From Coenobita brevimanus (Eukaryota > Arthropoda > Malacostraca > Decapoda > Coenobitidae): a DNA stretch of 64,000 bases. The notes below the pieces were generated by a model. It did no database searches. It saw only the letters and a list, made by a program, of their open reading frames with translations, and was not told the origin of the DNA. Made by a program: the position numbers and the translations under genes. Below, in pieces: positions 55,399 through 64,000 of the stretch (positions within the stretch are counted from its first letter, which is position 1; each line of letters starts with the position of its first letter). The stretch spans positions 26,257,966 through 26,321,965 of the forward strand of contig CM064657.1 of the NCBI GenBank assembly GCA_032717465.1, given 5' to 3'.

Positions 55399-56360
55399 AC
55401 GTCATCGCTTTGGAATCAAGTTCTTTGTACTTTGCGACTGTAAGACAGGGTACATCCTTGACTTCGTCATCTATTCAGCCAGCACTGTCGATCTGGAAGA
55501 AAAACACCCCCTTGGCTTCTCAGGCTGTGTAGTGAAAGTGCTGCTTGAAAGGTATTTTGGTGGGAATCATGTGCTGTATACTGACAACTACAATACAGCA
55601 CCGAAACTTGCTAAATACCTTTCAGAGCATGGCATCGGCTCCTGCGGCACTGTGAAGAGCAATCGTGCCAACTTCCCCAAATTCCCTGAGGCAGGAAACT
55701 CACAGTGAAGAGACGTGCACCTACGCAAGTCTGAGAAGATGCTGGCAATACGGTGACATGACAAGAGGGTCGTGCACATGCTCACCACCGTACACAAGGG
55801 GGAACTGAAAGACAGTGGAAAGGTCGACCGTAGGACAGGAGAACCTATGAGGAAACCTGATGCTGTCATCAACAATAATATCAACATGCGGCTGGTGGTG
55901 AAGTCCGACATGATGATTGGAGAGATCGACTGCCTCAGGAAGAATGCTAGGTGGTACAGGAAAGTTTTTCTGCATCTCACTGACATGACGATGCTGAACG
56001 CCTTCATCCTGTACAAGATGAAGGTAAAGCCACCCAAGTCCTTCTCCCTGAGGTTGTTTGCCAGGACTTGTGTTCAGCAGCTGCTTGAGAGATATGGTTA
56101 GGGTGACAGATGCAGCTCCAATGCATCATTCTGTTAGCCTTCCTGACAGACTTGAGCAGAGGGCATACATGGATCGGCACAGACTGGTGCAAATGCCTGC
56201 CATAACGAAAAGGAAGGCTGCGATCTGCAGGTGCCAGGTGTGTGCACATACCACCAGACGCACATCTGAGCACAAACGCACCTCTTGGCAGTGCGCTGAG
56301 TGACAGGTTCCACTCTGCGTAACCTGCTTCTTTGATTACCACAGCCTGAAGCAGTTCTAA

Positions 56361-57156
56361 AACTGCAAGTGGAAAATGTAAATGTGTAAATAGCAAGTGA
56401 AAGCAATGGATGTAAATATCATTAAACTGTGTAATATAGTTTTATAAGTTACTGCAAGTGACAGTGCATAACATAGTGTAAGTAAAATAGAAGTGTAAAT
56501 ATTGAAAATACAATAGAAAATGTAAATAATTAGTAATATAAGAATATGAGTACAAATACTTGAAGTTATGACAGTGAAAGTGAAATCTTGGCTCTCTACG
56601 TATTTTACTGAAAGAGAAAGTGAATGCCTACAGTGACAATAAACTACTATTACTGAAGGAAACTTATGGATAAATACTGCAGATATATATGTTATAATGT
56701 AATAGGAATATAAAGTGTGAGTGTTTTTATGAATAATAAATGACAGAATACCAGCAGAGAACGAGGACGGGTTGGAAGCTCTTACGTGCTCGTAATTTAC
56801 ATTGCTTTCACAGTGTTTTTTTTTTGGAGTATGGATTCCACACTATTTGAATATCATAGAATAGTGTTTCTAGTGATAATATCAGGCTGTGGTAATCATA
56901 TTACAGGATGTTGGGAAGTGTAAAGTGGAGACTTAGTTACCCAAATTCAGAAGTCTCCACAAGTCCTACGGTTGTTGACGAAGGCTCAACAAACAACCCA
57001 GGAGAAAGCCGAAGGTATGTGCCATAAGCATATGTAATTATAATATTCTAGGGTTAATAACTGATTTTTGGTAAATATTTTTAAAAACTCAGTCGGAGCG
57101 CGAACATCCCCACAGGACGCGTATGGATTGGCGAAAACATCTCCGCGGTGTAGGGG
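56361..57156. other. 3' non-coding part of the piggyBac-like element
   Basis: A/T-rich, with no open frame of note. Contains repeated AAGTGTAAATA / AATGTAAAT-like stretches at about 56380-56530. Confidence 0.4.
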
Positions 57157-57160
57157 TTAA

Positions 57161-57829
57161 GAATGCTAAAGAACCCCATAACCTCATTCGCAAATCGATA
57201 ATAACCGAGATACTGAATTTAATAAAAATTTCCCAAAATATCACACCTTGGATCTTGACTGCCAGCCTGTGTAAAAAATGCGTACGTTTGTATGTGTGTT
57301 TCTCCTTCCATCTGATGCGCATGTGTCTTCTATGTCTGTTTCAGCCACTCACAGGCATACTTTTGGTCACATGATGGTATTCTACCAATCAATTTGAAAT
57401 GTGCTCTATGATTCCTTCTGGACAGAAAATTCAAATCCTTCTCACTATGGCTTCCGATGAGGTAGGACGTGATCTGTGCACCAGGTGTGATATTATTTAC
57501 GTGTTATTAAGCGTTTCCACTCACAACCAGAGGAAGCCGTTGAGTTCTTGGGAAAACACGGTGTACTACCTTCTCAAGTTACTTGCCCTGAGTTTCTGGA
57601 ACCTTGCAAATTTAGAAAAGACAAACACCAGTTGTACAGTGGTCGGTAAAAGAGATATGCAAAAACCAAGAAACAGATCCACTGTGGTTCCAGTGTTTCA
57701 GTCTACAGTATAAAGGAACTTTTTTAGACCACCTGGAAAATGACAACGACCCAGACGACCCTTGTCCTGGGCCATCGTATCTCTAAGGTAAGCATTGTGC
57801 TGCAGCAGGTTTGATTAGGTTAGGTTAGG
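57161..57829. other. unassigned region
   Basis: A 104-codon frame at 57399-57713 has no recognisable motif. Short AGGTTAGGTT at about 57816. Nothing else identified. Confidence 0.3.
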
Positions 57830-58163
57830 TTTGGTTTGTTTGGTTAGATTAACCAGTTGTGCAGTATATTCTTCTGGTGGTTTCTGATGCGATTTGAATG
57901 ATTTTTGCCTTCATTTTCTGTTGGTTAGGTTAGGTCTGTTTGGTTAGGTTAACCAGTTGTGCAGTATATTTTTCTGGTGGTTTTTGATGCGATTTGAGTG
58001 ATTCCTGTCTTCATTTTCTGTTGAAAATGCTTCATTTCACCTCCTCATCCAGTCAAAGTCCATGACTAGAAAAGATGCAAAATGAAGAATTTCCAACAAA
58101 AATGGAAGTCAAAATCACTCAAATCTTGTCAAAAACTACACAGAAAAATATACTGCACAACCT
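57830..58163. repeat. foldback repeat with duplicated left arm
   Basis: The right arm (about 58077-58163) is the inverse of the left arm (about 57948-58033). Matching blocks are TGTGCAGTATATTTTTCTG, GATTTGAGTGATT and CATTTT-TGTTG. The left arm also has a direct copy at about 57832-57925 (AACCAGTTGTGCAGTATATT, GGTGGTTTCTGATGCGATTT). Confidence 0.8.
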
Positions 58164-58203
58164 GGGGGGTGTATTGGCAACTTGTAATAATTTTACCACT
58201 TAA

Positions 58204-59236
58204 CCCCTTCTTTACCGAAAATGTGTTTTGATGTAACCCCGTACATTGCCTGTTAACATCCGTGAGACACCGGAACCGCTACCGTGGTACGCTGGTACAC
58301 CCTTTAGTGAATGGCAGCTTATGGGCCTCAGGGTAGCCCGGTAAGGCAGTTTCTGAGGACCTCGTGTTAGCAACAGCTCTGTGTTTTGACAACAAAGACT
58401 GTGACGAAGTTCTGACGAATTCTGACATCATAAGATACGTCATGACTGAGTTGCGGTGGCACCAATGGCTTGCTTACTCGTCTGTGATGTAAGCTCTTTT
58501 AGACCAATCATTATTTTATTTATAATTTCTACTACAGATATCGTACTATATTTTCTGCTGACATACAGCAAAATTTACATCCCTTGGCCTGCCAGAGAGA
58601 CAATCAGTTACCATGCACTTGACCATGAGAGAAGGTGTACAGGATATTTCTCTCTCAGGCGTCTCTGGCAGATTCCAATAGTGACGAGTTTATTTCTCAT
58701 GAGGATACATACTGTATTTAGATGTATCAGATGATGATGCAGCAGTGTCTGATGTGTCAGTAGATGACTGTGATCCTGAAAATGATAGCAAGGTTGATGT
58801 GAGTGAGGAGGAGGAGGAGCTTAGTAGCAAGCTTAGTGACACTGCACTCAAGGCAACAAGTGGGTCAAGGTCGCCATCACCATCACATGTGTCCACACAC
58901 ATCATGCTCAGCTTACAAGGTAAATAAGTAAGCCATTCATCTGTGCAGGACATTATTTTCAAACCAGTTTATACAGTAGTTACCTGGGTGACTGCTTCAG
59001 CATAAGACATGTAAACTTATGTACCGTAATGATTTATTTTATAATCTTTTTTTATTACAAACATCATGTGGGGTTTATGTGATCATCAGGATACAAACAA
59101 ATCACAAAGAGTGAATAGTTTCGACGTGGAAAAAAATATACACTACCTCTCACACTACGGGAGGGGGAGCTATCAGGTCGGTATGGGAGGGTAAACGTAG
59201 TGTTTACATTCGGGGGAGCGGTCGGTAAAGAAGGGG
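58204..59236 (+). mobile_element. piggyBac-type non-autonomous element, TTAA-flanked
   Basis: The left end is CCCCTTCTTTACCGA and the right end, on the minus strand, is CCCCTTCTTTACCGAC: 15 identical bases. TTAA lies directly outside both (58200-58203 and 59237-59240). Internal CATTGCCTGT-like palindromic bits follow the ends. Length 1.03 kb with only a short coding remnant. This is the clearest TTAA element in the window. Confidence 0.88.
58722..58926 (+). pseudogene. acidic N-terminal remnant of a piggyBac-like transposase
   Basis: The frame reads SDDDAAVSDVSVDDCDPEND, then VDVSEEEEELSSKLSDTALK and a stop after LSLQGK at about 58926. Acidic, serine-rich N-termini of this kind precede the catalytic domain in piggyBac transposases, and the surrounding element has piggyBac-type ends. 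No catalytic residue remains. The start is unclear because of a stop upstream near 58730. Confidence 0.55.
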
Positions 59237-59240
59237 TTAA

Positions 59241-59523
59241 CTGTACCTAATGATTTAACTTAACCTGCCCTACCCTTTGGCTGAGAAATCAGGAAACGAA
59301 ATCCACCTTTCAGTATGCTGAGTAGGATTCTTCCACTATGTCAGAAACAACCATGAGTACGTTTTATGAAATGAGACGATAATGATAGGGATAATTTTCT
59401 GCTGGAAAATGTCATTTACCACCCAGGAAATAGCAACAGAAATACAGAAAACAAACTGGAGGAATATGAATTGGTGAGGTCTTGATGCTTTTTAACATAA
59501 AGTGTACATTTACCTGATTTCAT
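59241..59523. other. unassigned spacer
   Basis: AT-rich sequence between the TTAA element and the SINE-like copy. No feature seen. Confidence 0.35.
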
Positions 59524-59709
59524 TTCATTCATTCATTGCCAGACGTCATGTATCCCAAACGGGGTGGACAAGGGCTTAGAGTTAATTGTTTTACAGAGAG
59601 GGGCACTAATCCTCCACCAATCCCACTTGACACGTAGGGAGAACGTTATGCCAACAGCATCTGGTGTTCCCAGGCGGTCACCCATCCAAGTACTAACCAG
59701 ACCCAATTT
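59524..59709 (-). mobile_element. SINE-like element: 5S rRNA-like head and RTE-GATA-like tail
   Basis: On the minus strand the head reads GGTTAGTACTTGGATGGGTG, then ACCGCCTGGGAACACC and GCTGTTGGCAT. This matches about the last 55 bases of metazoan 5S rRNA from memory of that gene, including its internal C-box region. The body (GGTGGAGGATTAGTGCCCC, TGTAAAACAATTAACTC) matches the SINE-like copy at 7751. The tail (GTCTGGCAATGAATGAATG) resembles the RTE-GATA 3' end with AATG in place of GATA repeats. The first half of the 5S sequence is absent. Not a functional 5S gene. Confidence 0.72.
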
Positions 59710-60461
59710 ACCTGATGATACTAATAAAATGCACTTTAACTTGCTTGAATTGCAGTTGTAGCTTAATATCATATATCACAATGCTGTAACTTACCAAGCC
59801 TCTTTTTTGGAGCACTGCTGTACGTTGTTTGCTTCTCTACGGTGGTTGAAGGATCCTTTATCTTTACATCATCACTAAAGCTTCTTCCAGTTCGTATTGT
59901 CAGGGCCGTGAAATTGTACAATGGCCGATTTAAAACAGCTTGACCCAAGCCTCTTAGAACTCTCAGGTTGTGAGATAACGTCATCCTTGTTCTGACCTCT
60001 CGCACGATCGTGCGAATCACTTTCTGCAGCTATTTACCTCGTCAGTATGTTGATTTATTGCAGACTGGCGTGACGATGGAAGTGTTGAAAAAACAGAATG
60101 GCTGATTCAAAACTAAAATTTCCACGGTGGACCAAATATAAATCTTCTAATCTATTCTTCTAGTCTTCTTCTTCTTCTTTGAAGGCCCAGTACCACAGAC
60201 CTCAGTAGCAGCTGATCCATGCGGCCGACATTCAAGACAGAGCATGAACCAACCGATTATTGTTGTAAATGCATAGAGTACTTATACCGGTACAACAAAA
60301 GAGGGTAGTGGGTCTTGCCCACTGAGCTCTACAGCACAAAGGGGCTCTATCCGCTATTCGGCTCTGACGTGTGACTTTGGACACCATATTAAAACACCCG
60401 CATTTGTCGCTTAAAATACGAAAACCGCACTCGCCGCTTACTATACAAAAAACTACCTGTT
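59710..60461. other. unassigned region
   Basis: An 83-codon minus-strand frame (59769-60020) has no recognisable motif. (CTT)n run at about 60164-60178. No gene supported. Confidence 0.3.
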
Positions 60462-60716
60462 CTATTTATCGCCAGGCACCTCAATCCTGCAAGGGGTGGC
60501 CATAAACCGCTTTCATGTCGCCCTGTCCAATGCCATTTCACGGAGCTGCTCCTAGCTCTCATATAACTCTCTCATTCACCTCTCCACTCCATCCCTCCAT
60601 CTCATCCTCGGCCTTCCCCCTCCCTCTCTCCCCTCCACCTCACTCGCATACACTCTCCTCATTAGTATCTCTCTCTCTTTCCATCCTCTCCACATGGCCA
60701 AACCACCTGAATGTTG
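60462..60716 (-). mobile_element. old RTE-GATA 3' fragment
   Basis: Diverged minus-strand fragment with GAGGTGCCTGGCGATAAATAG as the tail. The translated remnant includes RPRMRWRDGVER and MRRVYASEVEG. More mismatches than other copies, so older. Confidence 0.75.
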
Positions 60717-61366
60717 AAATACCTGCCGTAACAGCAGAACACCGCCAAGGCATGACGACACCCGCCTGTAATGCTTCCCGTCCCGTAAACGCCTAGTGTG
60801 TAGCTGGGCTCTCTTTCTAGATCGGAGCTTAGACAAATAGGAGAGGTAGAACACAAAAACTCAAGGCAACAACCTTACACGTGTATTACTAAGTTGGACA
60901 GGGGAACGAGTAGATGTCACTGATAGATACACTGGACAGATATGGCTTATCAGTATCGCGCAGGATACAGATCGGATCACAGTGAATAGCACTTGAGGCA
61001 GAGTATTATAATTATAAGAAGTCCGGGTTTTCTATATTTGTGGAGTCACTAATATTGTTCCTTGCTGGTGTTTCTTTGGCACTGGGGCCTGGATATGGTC
61101 TTTGTATCAGGAGGTATTTTCTGGCGGTAGCGTATTCACTCTAATAGACACGACTCTCACTGGGTGGCCGTATTTGCGGTTACACTGTCACTGTTACTCA
61201 CTCCACCACTTTGGTATTATCACTGACTTCCATTAGAGGGTTAGTTCACCGTTCTGCCTCTGTGTAACTAGGTCACAGACACTGTGCTATCACTGTCACT
61301 CCTTTCGGGCTCGGGCGTTGTGGCGGTCAGGTACTATACAAGGGCGGCGGAGGTGTCGCAGCTCCA
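60717..61366. other. unassigned region
   Basis: No open frame or repeat family recognised. Base composition rises from balanced to GC-rich toward the right. It could be a regulatory or terminal part of an unrecognised element, but I found no matching terminus. Confidence 0.3.
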
Positions 61367-62536
61367 CTACTGACGGGGCTGGGTTCTGCCGGGGGCCTCT
61401 ATATCCAGAGGCCACGGGATCACGCGCAGGGCTGTCCTCTCTCGTCTGGGGCTCTGCCGTGCTGGGAGTGGTAGTGGGCTCCTGTAACCTGGTGGGGCTA
61501 TATGATCCAATACAGGGTCTAGCTCGGGAGAATTCCATTCCATTTCTCGTCCGGGGCTGTTGGTGGAGAAGGGCCCCGTGCTCTTGGGGTTGGGGGAGGG
61601 AGTACGGCCCTCAGGGCTGGGGCCAAATAACTGCCTGAACCTTTCGTTCAGGCTCCTGACGAAGGACAAAGATCTCCGACATCGAGGTGTGGGAAGTTCC
61701 TGCCCAGGAGTCCTGGGGGCAGTCTGGGGTTCCCGAGGGCTGTGGTCCCCGGTGCTTGGCGGCGCCATCATGAAGGGGCTGCGGCACCGGTCTGCATCGG
61801 GGTCCGTCAAGTGGGTATCCTCCAAAGCAGGTTGTAGGGAGCAGAGGGCAGGGGAGATCAAGGGACCTCCCCAGTACTCCTCTAGGCCTGAGACTCCCTC
61901 TGGGTCATGGGTCGGGGAACAGGCGTCAGCTTCTGACGGAGGAGCAGCTACAGGCCGTCTCCTGTCGTAGGGCCCGGCTACTGGCCGTGGCCTTCTAGGG
62001 GTGTGGCAACCAGCCGTCGCCAAAGCCCAGCTACTGGCCGTGGCCTGGGGGAGGGAACAGCTACCAGCAGACCCAAGGGCACCTTTGAAGCAGCTACAGG
62101 CCGTCTCCTGATTCCCCTCAGAGCGGCTACAGGCTGTCTCCTTCAGGAGGGTTGAGCGGCTACAGGCCGTCTCGAGAAGAGCACCTTCGGAGCGGCTACA
62201 GGCCGTCTCCTGACAAAGGCGGGAGTGGCTACAGGCCATCTCCTGATTCCCCTCAGAGCGGCTACAGGCCATCTCTTGATTCCCCTCAGAGCAGCTACAG
62301 GCCATCTCCTTCAGGAGGGTTGAGCGGCTACAGGCCGTCTCCTTCTGGAGGGTTGAGTGGCTACAAGCCGTCTCCTGACGAAGGCGAGAGCGGCTCCAGG
62401 CCGTCTCCTTATTTCCCTCAGAGCAGCTACAGGCCATCTCCTTCAGGAGGGTTGAGCAGCTACAGGCCATCTCCTGACGAAGGTGGGAGCGGCTATAGGC
62501 CATCTCCTGACGAAGGCAGGAGTGGCTACAGGCCAT
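61367..62536 (-). CDS. hypothetical 389-codon frame, repeat-rich N-terminus
   Basis: Open on the minus strand from 62536 to 61367. The first 170 residues are translated minisatellite (ETACSRSTLLKE-type 11-residue repeats, rich in Ser, Cys and Glu). The rest is unique and rich in Pro, Ser and Arg (RSLSFVRSLNERFRQLFG, GREMEWNSPELDPVLDH). I recognise no domain. Because the repeat unit is 33 bp and lacks stops, several frames on both strands are open here, so openness is weak evidence. The unique 200-residue part is the better argument for a real, perhaps element-derived, protein. Confidence 0.3.
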   Translation of the reverse strand: MACSHSCLRQEMAYSRSHLRQEMACSCSTLLKEMACSCSEGNKETAWSRSRLRQETACSHSTLQKETACSRSTLLKEMACSCSEGNQEMACSRSEGNQEMACSHSRLCQETACSRSEGALLETACSRSTLLKETACSRSEGNQETACSCFKGALGSAGSCSLPQATASSWALATAGCHTPRRPRPVAGPYDRRRPVAAPPSEADACSPTHDPEGVSGLEEYWGGPLISPALCSLQPALEDTHLTDPDADRCRSPFMMAPPSTGDHSPREPQTAPRTPGQELPTPRCRRSLSFVRSLNERFRQLFGPSPEGRTPSPNPKSTGPFSTNSPGREMEWNSPELDPVLDHIAPPGYRSPLPLPARQSPRRERTALRVIPWPLDIEAPGRTQPRQ

Positions 62537-62840
62537 CTCCTTACTGCCCTCAAGAGCAGCTACAGGCTCTCAGGAGGGTTAAGCAGCTACAGGCTGTCTC
62601 TTTCAGGAGGATTGAGTGGCTACAGGCCGTCTCCAGAAGGACACCTTCAGAGTGGCTACAGGCCGTCTCCTTATTTCCCTCAGAGCGGCTACAGGCCGTC
62701 TCCTTATTGAGGGGTGAGTGGCTACAGGCCGTCTCGAGAAGGACACCTTCAGAGCGGCTACAGGCTGTCTCCTTATTGCCCTCAGAGCGGCTATAGGCCG
62801 TCTCCTTATTGAGGGGTGAGTGACTACAGACCGTCTCAGG
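61945..62840 (+). repeat. 33-bp modular minisatellite, about 25 units
   Basis: Each unit has a conserved core (AGCGGCTACAGGCCGTCTCC with few changes) followed by a 13-16-base spacer taken from a small set: TGATTCCCCTCAG, TTCAGGAGGGTTG, TGACGAAGGCGGG, TTATTTCCCTCAG, TTATTGAGGGGTG, and a longer type containing CACCTTC. Most units are 33 bp and some are 28, 34 or 36. More degraded cores (GGCTACTGGCCGTGGCC) lie at the left edge. All three plus frames and one minus frame are partly open. Confidence 0.9.
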
Positions 62841-63265
62841 GGTGCTGGCAGGAGCTGGAGAAACAGCTCCACCCCGAAGCTGTTGAGGGTTGGGTTGCCT
62901 GCAAGGTAGTTGCGGTTTCCTGCTATGGTGGTGGAGAGCAAGTTGTGGGTCACAGGGGCGCGCGGCCCAGGCGGACTTACGTCCCTCTCACACGGAGCTG
63001 GACCGCACACTTTCTACCTCTCCATGGGCTCTTTCTGGGTGTGTCGTGTTGTTTCTGGAGCCCAAACCCGGGATTTTACCCCCCAAGTAGGAGACCACGG
63101 AGGGGCTCTGAGGGCGCGCGTGTTGTCCAGGCAGTGCAGGCCGATGTCCCTAACTACCTTGCGCCCTTATTCCCCTGAACAGACCCAGCAAGGACGTTGC
63201 AGTCCGGGCGCATTACCCTCCAGCCAGACCAGCCCTCGCCAGGTTTGGGGTGGGGCTGATTCTTC
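62841..63265. other. unassigned GC-rich spacer between the two arrays
   Basis: Contains GCTGTTGAGGGTTGGGTT and a long plus-strand frame continuing from 62910. No domain recognised. Confidence 0.3.
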
Positions 63266-63274
63266 AGTTGCAAG

Positions 63275-63720
63275 CATCACCCAAGTGACGGCCTTCAGCT
63301 GCACAAAACCAGTGACTACCGTCAGCCGCACAAAACCAGTGATGGCCTTCAGCCGCACAAACCCAGAGACGGCCATCAGCTGCTCAACCGCTGCAAAACC
63401 CCCCCTCCCCTGCAGAAACTGGTGATGGCCTTCAACCGCACTCAGGGAGAGGTGGTACCGCCCCCTCTCCTTCTGCAGCTGCCTCCAGGAGCTGGACTCC
63501 AGTGATGGCCTTCAGCTGCACCAGCAGGCAGGTGATGGCCATCAGCTGCACATCAACTGCCATCCACTCCCCTCACAGGACACCAGCGACGGCCTCCAAC
63601 TGCACCTGTGGACAGGTGATGGCCACCAGCTGCACCTTGCCCACGGTCCTGTCAGGCAGCCGGGTCCCAGTGACGGCCTTCAGCCACACCAACATCCTGT
63701 TGTCCATGGGACCTCGGCGA
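63275..63720 (-). repeat. second minisatellite array, related core in opposite orientation
   Basis: On the plus strand the unit is GTGATGGCCTTCAGCTGCAC with variable spacers, about ten units. On the minus strand the core GCAGCTGAAGGCCATCAC matches the first array's core variant GCAGCTACAGGCCATCTC at 15 of 18 positions. So the two arrays share a core but run in opposite directions. Confidence 0.75.
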
Positions 63721-64000
63721 TGGTCATCAGCCACGCCAGGGAGAGACGCCTCATCAAACGTCTCTCATCCCCTGTGACTTCCCCCGCGGAGGACGACCCT
63801 TGCTTGGCTCCACCCTGCAGTAGCCAAGCGGGACACCCTTCCGTTTCTCCCCACAGAGGCAGTCCCCAGGAGGAACTTCCCTGGCTGGAGAAGGTTTGGC
63901 GAGGCCCCATAGTGACCCCAGGAGTGTGTGCAGTTCAGCCAGTGCCCGGGGAAGATGACCGGCTGACAGACTCCTGCCGGAGGCAACGCCGCAGACTACC
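63426..64000 (+). CDS. open frame running off the right edge, repeat-rich
   Basis: About 191 codons from the stop at 63423-63425 to the window end, continuing the frame open from 62910. The repeats encode SDGLQLH and GDGHQLH units. The end is unique (SHARERRLIKRLSSPV, EELPWLEKVWRGPIV). No Met start is forced and no domain is recognised. The GC-rich, low-complexity sequence makes a chance frame plausible. Confidence 0.25.

Larger units (their letters stand above)
52179..56360 (+). pseudogene. piggyBac-like transposase, disrupted
   Basis: Starts MSHSRPAISAASTPIAKG at 52179. An acidic N-terminus follows (IMMDSDSDPSGESCDDPGEE, after a frame change near 52290). The catalytic domain includes RHSKKHELENYW-like HSKKHELENYWSMD, FRNIMGNPHFTNND, VVIDESLVLFRG (first Asp, about 53372) and, after the RTE insert, FGIKFFVLCDCKTGYILDF and LYTDNYNTAPKLA (second Asp, about 55580). 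The third site, usually MGGVD-SDQ, reads MRLVVKSDMM, so the Asp is Val. The C-terminal cysteine-rich zinc domain is present (CRCQVCAHTTRR, then CVTCFFDYHSLKQF). Several stops and frameshifts occur. Confidence 0.85.
51487..57156 (+). mobile_element. piggyBac-like transposon, split by RTE-GATA
   Basis: A piggyBac-type transposase occupies the middle. Candidate ends are TTAA at 51483-51486 followed by TCCCTTGACAGCGGGG, and CTCCGCGGTGTAGGGG followed by TTAA at 57157-57160. Read inward, the ends match at 11 of 16 positions. TTAA targeting fits the superfamily, but these ends are weak and could be chance. Without the RTE copy the element would be about 3.7 kb. Confidence 0.55.

Noticed and set aside
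57814..57835. Interstitial telomere repeat (TTAGG)n
   Set aside because: Only two to three units, too few to separate from chance in AT-rich DNA.
59630..59709. Functional 5S rRNA gene
   Set aside because: Only the 3' half is present, without the first half of the internal promoter, and it is fused to a SINE body and tail.
61945..62840. CRISPR-like array
   Set aside because: Repeat cores are imperfect, spacers repeat among units, there is no leader or cas gene, and the DNA is eukaryotic.

Overview
This window is animal DNA made almost entirely of transposable elements. I see no convincing host gene, no tRNA or intact rRNA gene, and no CRISPR array. The mix is Tigger/pogo, Tc1 and piggyBac DNA transposons, several non-LTR retrotransposon families, and very many (TA)n, (GATA)n and (GT)n tracts. 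It suggests an arthropod with a repeat-rich genome. A decapod crustacean is my best guess, but that is inference; nothing in the window proves it. Nearly every coding region is a decayed transposase or reverse transcriptase.

Layout. 1-4262: copies of a non-LTR family here called RTE-GATA, whose 3' end runs straight into (GATA)n, including one copy nested in another. 4263-6176: unassigned sequence with a diverged duplication. 6177-7723: a Tc1 element. About 7751-7925: a SINE-like copy. 7980-10423: a Tigger element with a nearly readable transposase. 10468-13547: a Tigger-type non-autonomous element split by an RTE-GATA copy. 13598-15780: another RTE-GATA copy. 15837-18228: a non-LTR copy of a CR1/jockey-like family (LINE-J). 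18422-23060: three Tigger-type elements end to end. 23164-30760: a RNase H-bearing non-LTR element (LINE-I) split by LINE-J. 30812-31938: a truncated Tc1-like element. 31945-35727: a Tigger-type element split by the longest LINE-J copy. 35765-45060: a train of DNA transposons joined at TA tracts. 45285-48990: an RTE-type LINE with an endonuclease, a reverse transcriptase and a PHD-like finger. 49027-51073: RTE-GATA. 51487-57156: a piggyBac-like element split by an RTE-GATA copy that keeps a 649-codon open frame. 57830-59236: a foldback repeat and a small TTAA-flanked element. 59524-59709: a SINE-like copy with a 5S rRNA-like head. 60462-60716: an old RTE-GATA fragment. 60717-64000: unassigned GC-rich DNA with two related minisatellite arrays in opposite orientation.

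How the parts relate. RTE-GATA is the main disruptor. It sits in itself, in two Tigger-type elements and in piggyBac, with target-site duplications I can read. Two short SINE-like copies carry nearly the same 3' tail as RTE-GATA, which suggests that RTE-GATA machinery moved them. Two unrelated LINE families share a similar 5' leader of about 200 bp that starts at the same base. Several small DNA elements look like internally deleted relatives of Tigger or piggyBac elements. The points most worth a second look are the SINE/LINE tail sharing, the shared LINE leader, and the modular 33-bp minisatellite near the right end.
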